DNA from: Chryseosolibacter indicum
Lineage (GTDB): Bacteria; Bacteroidota; Bacteroidia; Cytophagales; Cyclobacteriaceae
Reading direction: 5' to 3'
Assembly: GCF_018598585.1 (NCBI RefSeq)
Contig: NZ_JAHESD010000021.1
Location: 1 to 64,000, forward strand
Length of the DNA: 64,000 bases
Shown here one piece after another: positions 17,939 to 25,762 of this stretch (its first letter is position 1; every line of letters begins with the position of its first letter). The notes below the pieces were generated by a model. The model ran no database searches and was not told where the DNA came from. It saw only the letters and a list, made by a program, of their open reading frames with translations. The position numbers and the translations under genes were made by a program.

Positions 17939-18379
17939 ATGCTTTCAAAGAAATGTAAATATGCTATTCATGCCCTTGTTCATATGGCAAAGCAGCCAGA
18001 AGAAAAATTTCTGATTAAGGATATCTCCGAAAAATGCAGTATTCCTAAAAAGTTTCTTGAAGCAATACTTCTTGATTTAAACCGGGCAGGGATATTGGGG
18101 AGCAAGCAGGGCAAGGGAGGCGGTTATTTTTTGAGAAGAACCCCATCGGAAGTGAACCTTGCGGAAGTTGTCAGGCTGTTCGATGGTGCTATCGCTGCGG
18201 TTCCTTGTGCTACGTATAAATTTTATGAACGCTGCGTAGAATGCGTTGACGAGGAGGTCTGCAGCGTACGAGATGCCTTTCTTCAGGTAAGAAATGCTAC
18301 TGTTGAGATGCTGAAGGCAAATACCCTGGAAGACCTTATAAAGAAGGAAAATAAGCTCAGAATGCGCAAAAAGAAGTAA
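17939..18379 (+). CDS. Rrf2-family transcriptional regulator with four clustered Cys
   Basis: 146 aa. The N-terminal winged helix shows MLSKKCKYAIHALVHMA, an IKDISEKCSIPKKFLEAI recognition region and the SKQGKGGGYFLRR wing typical of Rrf2 proteins. The sensor loop has Cys90, Cys99, Cys102 and Cys108 (PC-x8-C-x2-C-x5-C), in the place where IscR and NsrR hold an Fe-S cluster. It may therefore sense iron-sulfur status, nitric oxide or oxidation; that is inference from spacing. It lies upstream of a 1-Cys peroxiredoxin and divergent from crcB. Confidence 0.9.
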   Translation: MLSKKCKYAIHALVHMAKQPEEKFLIKDISEKCSIPKKFLEAILLDLNRAGILGSKQGKGGGYFLRRTPSEVNLAEVVRLFDGAIAAVPCATYKFYERCVECVDEEVCSVRDAFLQVRNATVEMLKANTLEDLIKKENKLRMRKKK

Positions 18380-18395
18380 TTTTTTTATCTTTAAA

Positions 18396-18414
18396 CTCTA
18401 TTACATTTATAGAG
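18396..18414. promoter_or_regulatory. Candidate operator upstream of the peroxiredoxin gene
   Basis: A perfect inverted repeat CTCTAT-N7-ATAGAG lies 17 bp after the Rrf2 stop and 88 bp before the peroxiredoxin ATG. Its AT-rich dyad shape fits Rrf2-type operators, which would link the regulator to the antioxidant gene. It lacks the GC-rich stem and T-run of a terminator. No binding evidence exists. Confidence 0.35.
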
Positions 18415-18501
18415 ATAGTTAAATTGTAGTCTAATGGAAAACTAAAAGTTGCCGGAAACGGTTAACCTTACAATCCAATGTTCAACCTTAAAAAATAACT
18501 T

Positions 18502-19134
18502 ATGTCACTTAGATTGGGCGATATTGCTCCTGATTTCACAGCCGAAACTACAGAAGGAACAATTCGTTTTCACGAATGGCTCGGCAATAGCTGGGGAATC
18601 CTCTTTTCTCACCCTGCCGATTTTACCCCGGTGTGTACTACTGAACTCGGCTCGGTTGCAAGATTAAAACCTGAGTTTGAAAAAAGAAATACAAAGGTTA
18701 TCGCAATCAGTGCTGACCCACTTGACTCTCATAAGAAATGGATTCCTGATATTAATGAAACTCAAAATACCACGGTAAACTATCCGCTGATTGCTGATGC
18801 CGATTTTAAGATCGCGAATCTTTACGGAATGGTTCACCCTAATATCGACAAGTTCACTGTTCGCTCAGTATTCGTTATTGGACCTGACAAGAAGATAAAA
18901 CTTACCATTACTTATCCTGCTTCAACAGGAAGAAACTTTAACGAAATACTAAGAGTAATTGACAGCCTTCAGTTAACAGCTAACTACAGCGTCGCTACTC
19001 CCGCTGACTGGAAGCAAGGTGAGGATGTTATTATCACTGCAGCTGTTAAGGATGAAGATATTCCAGCAAAATTCCCTAAAGGCCATAAGCGCGTTAAACC
19101 ATATTTAAGAACAACGCCTCAGCCAAACATCTAA
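18502..19134 (+). CDS. 1-Cys peroxiredoxin (Prx6 type)
   Basis: 210 aa. The peroxidatic Cys45 sits in HPADFTPVCTTELG, and the whole protein has no other cysteine, so it must be a 1-Cys enzyme needing an external thiol. The Prx6-type C-terminal extension is visible (ATPADWKQGEDVII, then FPKGHKRVKPYLR). It reduces hydrogen peroxide and organic peroxides in the cytoplasm. It follows the Rrf2 gene by 122 bp on the same strand and ends at a strong terminator (19147-19192). Confidence 0.94.
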   Translation: MSLRLGDIAPDFTAETTEGTIRFHEWLGNSWGILFSHPADFTPVCTTELGSVARLKPEFEKRNTKVIAISADPLDSHKKWIPDINETQNTTVNYPLIADADFKIANLYGMVHPNIDKFTVRSVFVIGPDKKIKLTITYPASTGRNFNEILRVIDSLQLTANYSVATPADWKQGEDVIITAAVKDEDIPAKFPKGHKRVKPYLRTTPQPNI

Positions 19135-19146
19135 TTAATATAATTA

Positions 19147-19192
19147 AAAAGCTGCATGCTAGGGTAACGATTACTGATAGCATGCAGCTTTT
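19147..19192 (+). terminator. Intrinsic terminator after the peroxiredoxin gene
   Basis: A 15-bp perfect inverted repeat (19147-19161 and 19178-19192, core GCTGCATGCTA) with a 16-nt loop. It ends in a run TTTTCTTTT 13 bp after the peroxiredoxin stop. Confidence 0.85.
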
Positions 19193-19406
19193 CTTTTATA
19201 TCTATCCCTGTAAGTCTTAAGGTAGATCGAATTGAATTGTCTTCAGATACTTTATTACTTCAATTATAACCATTGCACCGCATTTTCCGTTAGGTCCACT
19301 GCACGGCAATGAAGAAAGATATTAAAAATTGGTATTGAAATTGAGTTCATACAATTTACAATAGGGGAAAACGTCTTTGTAATTGTCATTTGATTAAAGT
19401 ATCGCT

Positions 19407-19583
19407 ATGGAAAACAATATCAAGCTCAGCAATAGCATTTATACCAATTCATATCTGGCACTTTTCCAGATAGCACTGTCAAACTTCTCGCTTGCGGTTC
19501 AGGAAAATCCTGATATCAAGAAAAGGTTCAGAAGAAAATATTCTCAAAAGAAGCAGTGGCAAAATCAAAAACCTATGCGGTAG
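19407..19583 (+). CDS. Possible 58-aa ORF overlapping the FAD monooxygenase start
   Basis: An ATG at 19407 opens 58 codons, starting MENNIKLSNSIYTNS and ending in a basic tail (KKRFRRKYSQKKQW), and runs 28 nt into the next gene in another frame. It shows no family I recognise. It could be a short gene, a coupling leader for the GTG-started monooxygenase, or the remnant of a larger regulator. Upstream, 19193-19406 shows nothing else. Confidence 0.35.
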   Translation: MENNIKLSNSIYTNSYLALFQIALSNFSLAVQENPDIKKRFRRKYSQKKQWQNQKPMR

Positions 19584-20716
19584 TTGGAGGAGGAATCGGC
19601 GGACTTACGCTGGCAATCGCGCTACAGAAAAAAGGATTTAATGTTTTGGTTTATGAACAAGCGACTGCCATAAAACCACTTGGAGCAGGGCTCGTCCTCG
19701 CAGCTAATGCCATCAAAGCTTTCGCTGAAATCGGTATTGATACCAGTATACTTGAGGCAGGAAAAATCTTAAAGGCACTACGAATCAAAAACACTGATGG
19801 AAGCGTATTAGCAGAAACCGATTCTGAAAAACTCGCTAACAAGTTTGGGTTAGTAAATAATTTTGCAATACACCGGGCTGATCTACATCAGATCCTGATC
19901 CATTATCTACAACCAGGAACACTTCGGCTGAATAAGGGTTGCGTAGGCTTTCAACAACAACCCAATGGTGTTACCCTTGAATTTCATGATGGAAGTACCG
20001 CTTTCGCGGATTATGTTATTGCCTGTGATGGAATTCATTCTGTAATAAGAAAAAAACTTTTACCCGAAAGTGAAACAAGGTATGCAGGCTATACCTGCTG
20101 GCGCGCAGTTATTGACAATATACCTGACACGGTCGATATGACCGAAACAACGGAAACATGGGGCCGGGGGTGTCGTTTCGGAATTGCGCCACTTCGTAAT
20201 AACAAACTCTATTGGTTTGCTTGTATCAACGCAAAGAAGAATGACCCCTTAATGAGAGCAATGCATATTCCTGACCTCCTCACCTTTTTCAGTAATTTCC
20301 ATTCTCCTGTTACTGATATAATCAAACATACGCAAAGCAGTCAGTTAATCTGGAATGACATCATAGACATTAAGCCAATAAAAAGATTTGCATTCGGCAA
20401 CATTGTTTTATTGGGTGATGCCGCTCACGCAACAACTCCTAATATGGGGCAAGGCGCATGTATGGCAATTGAAGATGCAGCAACGCTGGCAAATTATATT
20501 GAGGCAGCTCCTTCGGCAGAAGAAGCGTTTACGTTGTTTGAAAAGAAACGAATAAAAAGAACAACTGACATCGTTAATAAATCTTGGTACATTGGGAAAA
20601 TAGCACAGCTTGATCATCCTCTTCTCGTAAGCATCAGGAATAAAATTCTTAAACTTACCCCTCCGAAAGTAGCTGAAAAACAAGTACAGGAATTGGCAAA
20701 CGTTACCTTTAACTGA
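19556..20716 (+). CDS. FAD-dependent monooxygenase (aromatic hydroxylase-like)
   Basis: 386 aa of the PHBH/UbiH-type flavoprotein fold. The N-terminus has the dinucleotide motif VVGGGIGGLTLAIALQKKG and a VYEQ strand end. The middle has the IACDGIHSVIRKKL (DG) motif. The C-terminal half has LLGDAAHATTPNMGQGACMAIEDA, which binds the FAD ribose and pyrophosphate. It would hydroxylate an aromatic or similar compound using NAD(P)H and oxygen; the substrate is unknown. The start is GTG at 19556, and no ATG precedes the glycine motif in frame. It overlaps the 58-aa ORF. Confidence 0.9.
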   Translation: MAKSKTYAVVGGGIGGLTLAIALQKKGFNVLVYEQATAIKPLGAGLVLAANAIKAFAEIGIDTSILEAGKILKALRIKNTDGSVLAETDSEKLANKFGLVNNFAIHRADLHQILIHYLQPGTLRLNKGCVGFQQQPNGVTLEFHDGSTAFADYVIACDGIHSVIRKKLLPESETRYAGYTCWRAVIDNIPDTVDMTETTETWGRGCRFGIAPLRNNKLYWFACINAKKNDPLMRAMHIPDLLTFFSNFHSPVTDIIKHTQSSQLIWNDIIDIKPIKRFAFGNIVLLGDAAHATTPNMGQGACMAIEDAATLANYIEAAPSAEEAFTLFEKKRIKRTTDIVNKSWYIGKIAQLDHPLLVSIRNKILKLTPPKVAEKQVQELANVTFN

Positions 20717-20799
20717 AGTTTAAAAACGTTCCTGTTAATGTAAAACCTCTTCTGTAAAATACATTTGAGGATTAATCTTTAGTAATATAGATTTGCTCT

Positions 20800-21324
20800 A
20801 TGATAATTCGTATAGCAGAGCCGGAAGACGCAAAGAAAATAAAAGAACTCTACCAGCAAGTAGCACGTTCTTCAAACACAATTATCAGACTCGAAAACGA
20901 AATTACCGATGAATATGTTGAAGAGTTTATAAAAAGAAGTCTTGAAAAAGGCCTTATACTTGTTGCAGAACATGAAGAAGCACCTGGGAAAATTATTGGC
21001 GAAATACATGCTTACAGTCCGGGCATTCATGCATTCAGACATATTTTTTCTAATCTCACAATAGCTGTACATCCGAACTTTCAGGGAAGAAAAATTGGAA
21101 GAACGATTTTTACCATTTTCCAGGAGGAGATTGCTCTTAATAAAACTGATATAGGAAAGGTTGAATTGATTGTGCGCGAAAGTAACACAAAGGCCATTCA
21201 GTTTTATCAGGCTTTAGGATTTCAGATAGAAGGACGGTTCGAAATGCGAATAAGAACTGCACAAAATACGTACGAGGCAGATATTCCGATGAGCTGGCAA
21301 AATCCGAACTTTGAGTTTGATTAA
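20800..21324 (+). CDS. GNAT-family N-acetyltransferase
   Basis: 174 aa. It shows IRIAEPEDAKKIKELYQQV at the N-terminus, the acetyl-CoA loop AVHPNFQGRKIGRTIFTIF (Q/RxxGxG/A type, here QGRKIG) and the C-terminal NTKAIQFYQALGFQIEGRFEMRI, all of which mark a single GNAT domain of RimI/PhnO-like kind. The acetylated substrate is not evident. It is 83 bp after the FAD monooxygenase and convergent with the App1-like gene, overlapping it by 4 bp. Confidence 0.9.
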   Translation: MIIRIAEPEDAKKIKELYQQVARSSNTIIRLENEITDEYVEEFIKRSLEKGLILVAEHEEAPGKIIGEIHAYSPGIHAFRHIFSNLTIAVHPNFQGRKIGRTIFTIFQEEIALNKTDIGKVELIVRESNTKAIQFYQALGFQIEGRFEMRIRTAQNTYEADIPMSWQNPNFEFD

Positions 21325-22274
21325 TGGTTATCGGGCAATGGAAATTCGCCAGGAAAGTCTTCTGCGTAGTAAAACTTTATATCTCTCCCTTTAAGCCTTT
21401 CTATTGATTGTTCTATTAACGCAGTTTCATTTTTGTTGTTGACCACCTTCCGTATTATAATACAATCAATTCTTTCATAAAACTTTTCGGCAACATCTAG
21501 ATAGATAAAAATATCGCGTTGCGTATTATCACCCATTAAAATGAATTTCTTCTCGGGGAAGAACTGTATTAATTCTTGAAGCGTAGTTGTTTTGTGAATA
21601 TCCTGAAGAGGGTATTTAATATTTCTTACCACATCCCACAGGGTTCTCATCTGCTTTAAGAACAATGGGCCACGTGGAAATTTATTATGGAAAAGAAAGC
21701 GGTATATAAGGGGATAAAGATTTTGCTCGCTGTTGGATAAGTAAACCGGTATCGCCCCCTGCATTACAAATTTGTTCATTAAATGCTGCATGTTTTCAAC
21801 TACCTTACGCTTCTCCATTGTGGTAAGCATAAGGGCACGAAACTTTCTCAATTTCTTTTTGATGAAAGAATGCAAAAGGGTGTCATCAATATCAGAAACA
21901 ACTATTTTATCACTGCCAAAGTGGTGAATATATTTATCGTAAAGGCCATCAATCAACTTAACTTCTTCACCAGTTGAAACAATAACTTTAGTAAGTGTAC
22001 TGCCTTTTAAGTCAAGCGGTATCTTTTCATAAAAAGCACCATAAACATTTGTCTTAACTTTTACTTGGATCTCATTAAACTCAAGAACAATCTGTTGGTT
22101 TGAGAAAGGCTTTGTCTGGTAGAGACGTAATAAAGTACGGAATGTCTTCCTCCTGTTATAATCTGTAAAACTTAGGTCGTTTATTTTAGTATAGGTCAGC
22201 TGCCCAAAAGTTAAGGTTTCGCTTCCGTTGGTAAGCGCATAAAAACTCAGAAGTATCGGAATTTTCTTCAGCAC
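21321..22274 (-). CDS. App1-like phosphatidate phosphatase domain protein (DUF2183)
   Basis: 317 aa. An N-terminal beta-rich part precedes a HAD-type catalytic core with VVSDIDDTLLHS (DxDxT) near residue 130, a VYLSNSEQNLYP motif and KFILMGDNTQRDIFIY near the end. This is the pattern of DUF2183, the catalytic domain of yeast App1, which removes phosphate from phosphatidic acid. It uses a GTG start at 22274 directly after the stop of the lipid kinase gene (22275), so the pair is translationally coupled. A kinase and a phosphatase on diacylglycerol/phosphatidate in one operon suggests control of a lipid phosphate pool. Confidence 0.85.
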   Translation of the reverse strand: MLKKIPILLSFYALTNGSETLTFGQLTYTKINDLSFTDYNRRKTFRTLLRLYQTKPFSNQQIVLEFNEIQVKVKTNVYGAFYEKIPLDLKGSTLTKVIVSTGEEVKLIDGLYDKYIHHFGSDKIVVSDIDDTLLHSFIKKKLRKFRALMLTTMEKRKVVENMQHLMNKFVMQGAIPVYLSNSEQNLYPLIYRFLFHNKFPRGPLFLKQMRTLWDVVRNIKYPLQDIHKTTTLQELIQFFPEKKFILMGDNTQRDIFIYLDVAEKFYERIDCIIIRKVVNNKNETALIEQSIERLKGRDIKFYYAEDFPGEFPLPDNH

Positions 22275-23144
22275 CTATACCAATAACTTAATAACTCCGG
22301 GTAAAGCTTCTATTCTCAGATGGTCAACCATCCCCATGTATTCGCCATCAATTTGGAATGGAACCTTTTGATCTATTTCAACCTCAGCTTCTGTGCAGCT
22401 GATAACATCTGAAAACATATTTTTATCGATAAAAACATTGAGAATGGTTAACCCCGCTTTTATAGCAGCATCAAGCGCTAGCTTTTCAACATTACATATT
22501 TCAAATTTACCATCTGATACAGATCCTTCTGAAATATGAACCCCTGTACCGTACATGTGTGCATTTGCAAATGCCATCATATAACCCTCCTTCGTAATTA
22601 TTCCATCCGCTGTACGGATAATTGTTTTCAGCAATGGACTTTCTTGTATAGATGATAAAAGATTTTTCGCATAACCGATCATACCACGCTCACCCGATTC
22701 ATTGTATTTCTTTACAAGTAGTGCATTAACTCCAATATCGCCTACATGTATACACAAATGCTCTTCGTTGAAGCGCAGCATATCCATTGATCTTATATTT
22801 GTTGCCTGAAATATCTGCTCAAGTGCTTGTATGGGATTGGAAGCTATACCCAAAGCAGTTGCAAGCCCGTTGGCTGAACCCAAGGGTAAGATACCTAGGG
22901 TGAGTTTATAAGGAATAATGTTTTCAGCGACCATTCTGATCGTACCATCGCCCCCTCCTACTATTACCCGATCCGGTCCAAATTTTTCTATGCATCGTAT
23001 CAGGTTTTCTTTATCGCGCTCACCAGTGGTTAAAAGAATCTCTGATTGATAACCCTTCTCTGCCGTCAGCTGCCGCATGGCATCGATCGTTTTACTATGA
23101 TCTGTACCTCCAGCAGCTGGATTGATAACAAAAAGGACTTTCAT
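22275..23144 (-). CDS. YegS/DAGK-family lipid kinase
   Basis: 289 aa diacylglycerol-kinase catalytic domain: VLFVINPAAGG at the N-terminus, the nucleotide-binding VGGGDGTIRMVAENI, LGILPLGSANGLATALGI and a C-terminal VPFQIDGEYMG (DGE) motif. It phosphorylates a lipid such as diacylglycerol or a related lipid with ATP at the inner membrane. The App1-like phosphatase gene follows with no gap. It starts with ATG 23144, divergent from the SnoaL-like gene at 23232. Confidence 0.9.
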   Translation of the reverse strand: MKVLFVINPAAGGTDHSKTIDAMRQLTAEKGYQSEILLTTGERDKENLIRCIEKFGPDRVIVGGGDGTIRMVAENIIPYKLTLGILPLGSANGLATALGIASNPIQALEQIFQATNIRSMDMLRFNEEHLCIHVGDIGVNALLVKKYNESGERGMIGYAKNLLSSIQESPLLKTIIRTADGIITKEGYMMAFANAHMYGTGVHISEGSVSDGKFEICNVEKLALDAAIKAGLTILNVFIDKNMFSDVISCTEAEVEIDQKVPFQIDGEYMGMVDHLRIEALPGVIKLLV

Positions 23145-23231
23145 GCAATTTCAGGGTCTAAACATTTTTTAAAAAACATGTCCGGAAATCAATAGCCATC
23201 CTGTCTATAGTCCGAACTTAACCATAAAATC

Positions 23232-23648
23232 ATGACAAAAATAATTCCATGCCTTGCTTTCGTTTTAATTGCATTTGTATCACATGCACAAAACAGGAAT
23301 AAGAACCTCGAAGCAACACAGCACATTTTCGAGGCCTTCAATGCCCATAAATGGGAACAAATGTTGAGCTATTATAGCAAAGATGCTGTTTTTCATGATG
23401 CTTCTCTTGGTAAACCAATTCAGGACCCTGAAACTATTTTAAAGCGCCATCAGCACCTGGAAGAATACTTTAACGATATCCGGGTTGATCTTAAATCAAT
23501 ATACCCGTCAGGAGAAAACGTGATTATCGAGTTTGTATCTACCGGAACATCTGTACAAGGTGAAAAGCTCAACTTACCCATATGTACTATTCTTACTTTT
23601 AAAGATGGGAAAGTAGTTCGTGACGCCACCTACTACGACAATCAGTAA
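23232..23648 (+). CDS. Secreted SnoaL/NTF2-like protein
   Basis: 138 aa. A signal peptide (IIPCLAFVLIAFVSHAQ) precedes a SnoaL-type alpha+beta cone: ATQHIFEAFNAHKWEQMLSYY, DAVFHDASLG, NVIIEFVSTG and LTFKDGKVVRDATYYD. Members are small-molecule binding or cyclase-like proteins with variable roles. It lies 89 bp ahead of the DGPF gene on the same strand and may belong to the ECF42 neighbourhood. The ligand is unknown. Confidence 0.8.
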   Translation: MTKIIPCLAFVLIAFVSHAQNRNKNLEATQHIFEAFNAHKWEQMLSYYSKDAVFHDASLGKPIQDPETILKRHQHLEEYFNDIRVDLKSIYPSGENVIIEFVSTGTSVQGEKLNLPICTILTFKDGKVVRDATYYDNQ

Positions 23649-23737
23649 CAGAGATAGTATCTTTTAGTCATTATATCTTTATAACCCTTACTACAATTTA
23701 GAACCAACAATCATCTTAATCCTTAAACTTTAACATA

Positions 23738-24079
23738 ATGAAACACTTTATGCTATTTATCCGGGAAGACCTTGATGCGTTAAAAAATATGACTGAGGAA
23801 GAAATGCAGGAGGACATAAACACGATGATACAATGGGTAGAAGCTTTGTCGAGGTCCGGAAACTACGTATCCGGAGATCCGCTTGAACCAGAAATACGCG
23901 TAGCCCGAAAGGAAGGAATTCTGACGGATGGCCCTTTTATTGAAACCAAAGAAGCTTTAAGTGGATACCTGATAATACAGGCCGAAAACATTGAACAGGC
24001 GGCACAGATAGCGCAGGCTTGCCCCCTTATCGGAAGAAATGTTAAAAGCCTGGAGATAAGACCTATACAGAAATTCTAG
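23738..24079 (+). CDS. YCII/DGPF-domain protein (ECF42 partner)
   Basis: 113 aa. The YCII/DGPF fold is clear: KHFMLFIREDLD at the start, SGNYVSGDPLEP, the namesake LTDGPFIETKEALSGYLIIQA and a QAACPLIG-like end. DGPF proteins are typically encoded beside ECF42 sigma factors, which may control them, and such a sigma gene begins at 24421. The biochemical role of DGPF proteins is not established. The ATG follows an A/T-rich leader, and I saw no exact TAnnTTTG element in it. Confidence 0.9.
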   Translation: MKHFMLFIREDLDALKNMTEEEMQEDINTMIQWVEALSRSGNYVSGDPLEPEIRVARKEGILTDGPFIETKEALSGYLIIQAENIEQAAQIAQACPLIGRNVKSLEIRPIQKF

Positions 24080-24420
24080 TATGTAAAAGCGGAAATGGAT
24101 CAGCGTAGTTACCATGGCGGTTCAGTTGTGAATCAGTAGTGATAGTGTGATGATTCACTGAAAATTCAATGATTCTTCAATAAAAAGGGCTTTTTATGAA
24201 GGTTGATAGAAGGATTGCAGAAGAATGGCAGAAGGATTACTAATGCGTCACTGGTAGGAGACCGAACCCTGACTATTGTTTCACGCTTCCGTGCCGCTCC
24301 TGCGTTGTGTACCAAGGCAGATATTTTGACGTAATGGCGCTCCACCTTTAGAGACTAACGAACTGCCCTTATAAAATCTTATCTTGCCTGAAAGCGCACA
24401 ACACAACACAGCAAAACACC
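24080..24420. other. 341-bp gap between DGPF and ECF42 genes
   Basis: No coding frame is convincing. It contains a perfect 8-bp inverted repeat GTGAATCA/TGATTCAC (24128-24135, 24151-24158), repeated GATTC words around 24150-24180, and a short tandem of GAAGGATT/CAGAAG words near 24210-24240. I see neither a clear terminator nor a clear promoter. Confidence 0.5.
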
Positions 24421-25665
24421 ATGAGTGCTGAAATATCCGAAAAGGTGAACCTATTGTATCGAGACCTCTCAGGTAAGATGGTGGCCTCATTGGCTTCGTA
24501 TTTTGGACTTACCAATCTTGCAATGGCTGAAGATATAGTTCAGGAAACTTTTATTACCGCATTTGAACAATGGCAATTAAAGGGACTCCCTGAAAAACCA
24601 GATGCCTGGCTATTCAAGGTCTGTAAGAATAAAGCGATTAATGCTATCGCTAAAAAACAGACCCAGCTAAGTGGTGACATGAGCTTTCCTGATAAGGGGA
24701 AAACTGATTACCAGTTCGACCAACTATTTCTTGATCATGAAATCAAAGACAATCAGCTTCGCTTGTTATTTGCATGCTGCAACCACAGTCTTTCTCCTAA
24801 GGCCCAGGTAGTGCTCATCCTTAAGCATATCTGTGGTTTAAGGATCGAAGAAATTGCCAGAGCATTGGCTATGACGGATGAGGCTGTTATGAAAATGTGT
24901 GCTCGCAGCAGGCAAACACTTATAGCGGAAAAAGTCACAATGCATGTGCCTTTCCTCCTCCGGTCACATGAAAAGTTGCACACCGTTCACCTGGCCATCT
25001 ACCTGTTATTTAATGAAGGTTATCAGGCAACAAATGGTAACGAAGCCATCAGAAAAGAGTTGTGTATAGAAGCACTACGATTGATAAAGACTATTCTAGA
25101 TATTTCTGAAATAAAAACGAACGACACATATGCTTTAATGGCGCTGATGTGTTTTCATACTGCACGGTTTGAGTCACGCATTTCCAACAATGAGTTTATT
25201 GATCTTGAAAACCAGGATCGCAGTTTATGGGACAAGGATTTGATTCGTCTTGCATCGTATTACCTGAAGCAAATTATTGGCTCTACTCCTACCCGTTTTA
25301 TTCTTGAAGCCGCTATTGCTGCTCTTCATTGTAATGCTGATGCATTTTCAGTTACAAATTGGGCAGCTATAAAAGAACTGTATGACCAACTTCTTAAAAT
25401 TCAACCTTCGCCTTTTGTAGATGTTAACCGTGCAACAGCAATATTTTTTAGCGAAGGGCCGGCCAAAGCATTAACAGCTCTTGAACAGTCGCCACATAGG
25501 AGTTGGTATAAGAACTACTACATGTACTATGCCTTGCTTGCAAAAATTTACAAGAGCAAAGGCGAAAATGCACTAGCTATTGAAAACTATGAAAGAGCAA
25601 TGTCATTAGCATCGCTGGAACAGGAAAAAAAGTATCTTCAGAACCAAGTAACGAAGCTATCTTAA
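24421..25665 (+). CDS. ECF42-type RNA polymerase sigma factor with TPR-like C-terminus
   Basis: 414 aa. Sigma region 2 is visible in AEDIVQETFITAFEQW and KPDAWLFKVCKNKAIN, and region 4 in AQVVLILKHICGLRIEEIARAL...MTDEAVMKMCARSR. The remaining ~220 residues are helical repeats, including FNEGYQATNGNEAIRKELC and an ALLAKIYKSKGENALAIENYERA end that reads as a TPR. No anti-sigma gene is adjacent. The combination of long TPR tail and neighbouring DGPF gene is the ECF42 signature, where the C-terminal extension rather than an anti-sigma factor controls activity. The signal is unknown. Confidence 0.92.
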   Translation: MSAEISEKVNLLYRDLSGKMVASLASYFGLTNLAMAEDIVQETFITAFEQWQLKGLPEKPDAWLFKVCKNKAINAIAKKQTQLSGDMSFPDKGKTDYQFDQLFLDHEIKDNQLRLLFACCNHSLSPKAQVVLILKHICGLRIEEIARALAMTDEAVMKMCARSRQTLIAEKVTMHVPFLLRSHEKLHTVHLAIYLLFNEGYQATNGNEAIRKELCIEALRLIKTILDISEIKTNDTYALMALMCFHTARFESRISNNEFIDLENQDRSLWDKDLIRLASYYLKQIIGSTPTRFILEAAIAALHCNADAFSVTNWAAIKELYDQLLKIQPSPFVDVNRATAIFFSEGPAKALTALEQSPHRSWYKNYYMYYALLAKIYKSKGENALAIENYERAMSLASLEQEKKYLQNQVTKLS

Positions 25666-25762
25666 AAAAGTCATTTCTTACATAGCAATACATACCCCAC
25701 CTATTTTATTTTATATTCTCAATACTTGCTTTAGCTTCGCAGATTAAAGTAATTAACTGTTC

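Noticed and set aside
24281-24490. 69-codon minus-strand frame
   Set aside because: It overlaps the ECF42 start in antisense and has no recognisable features.
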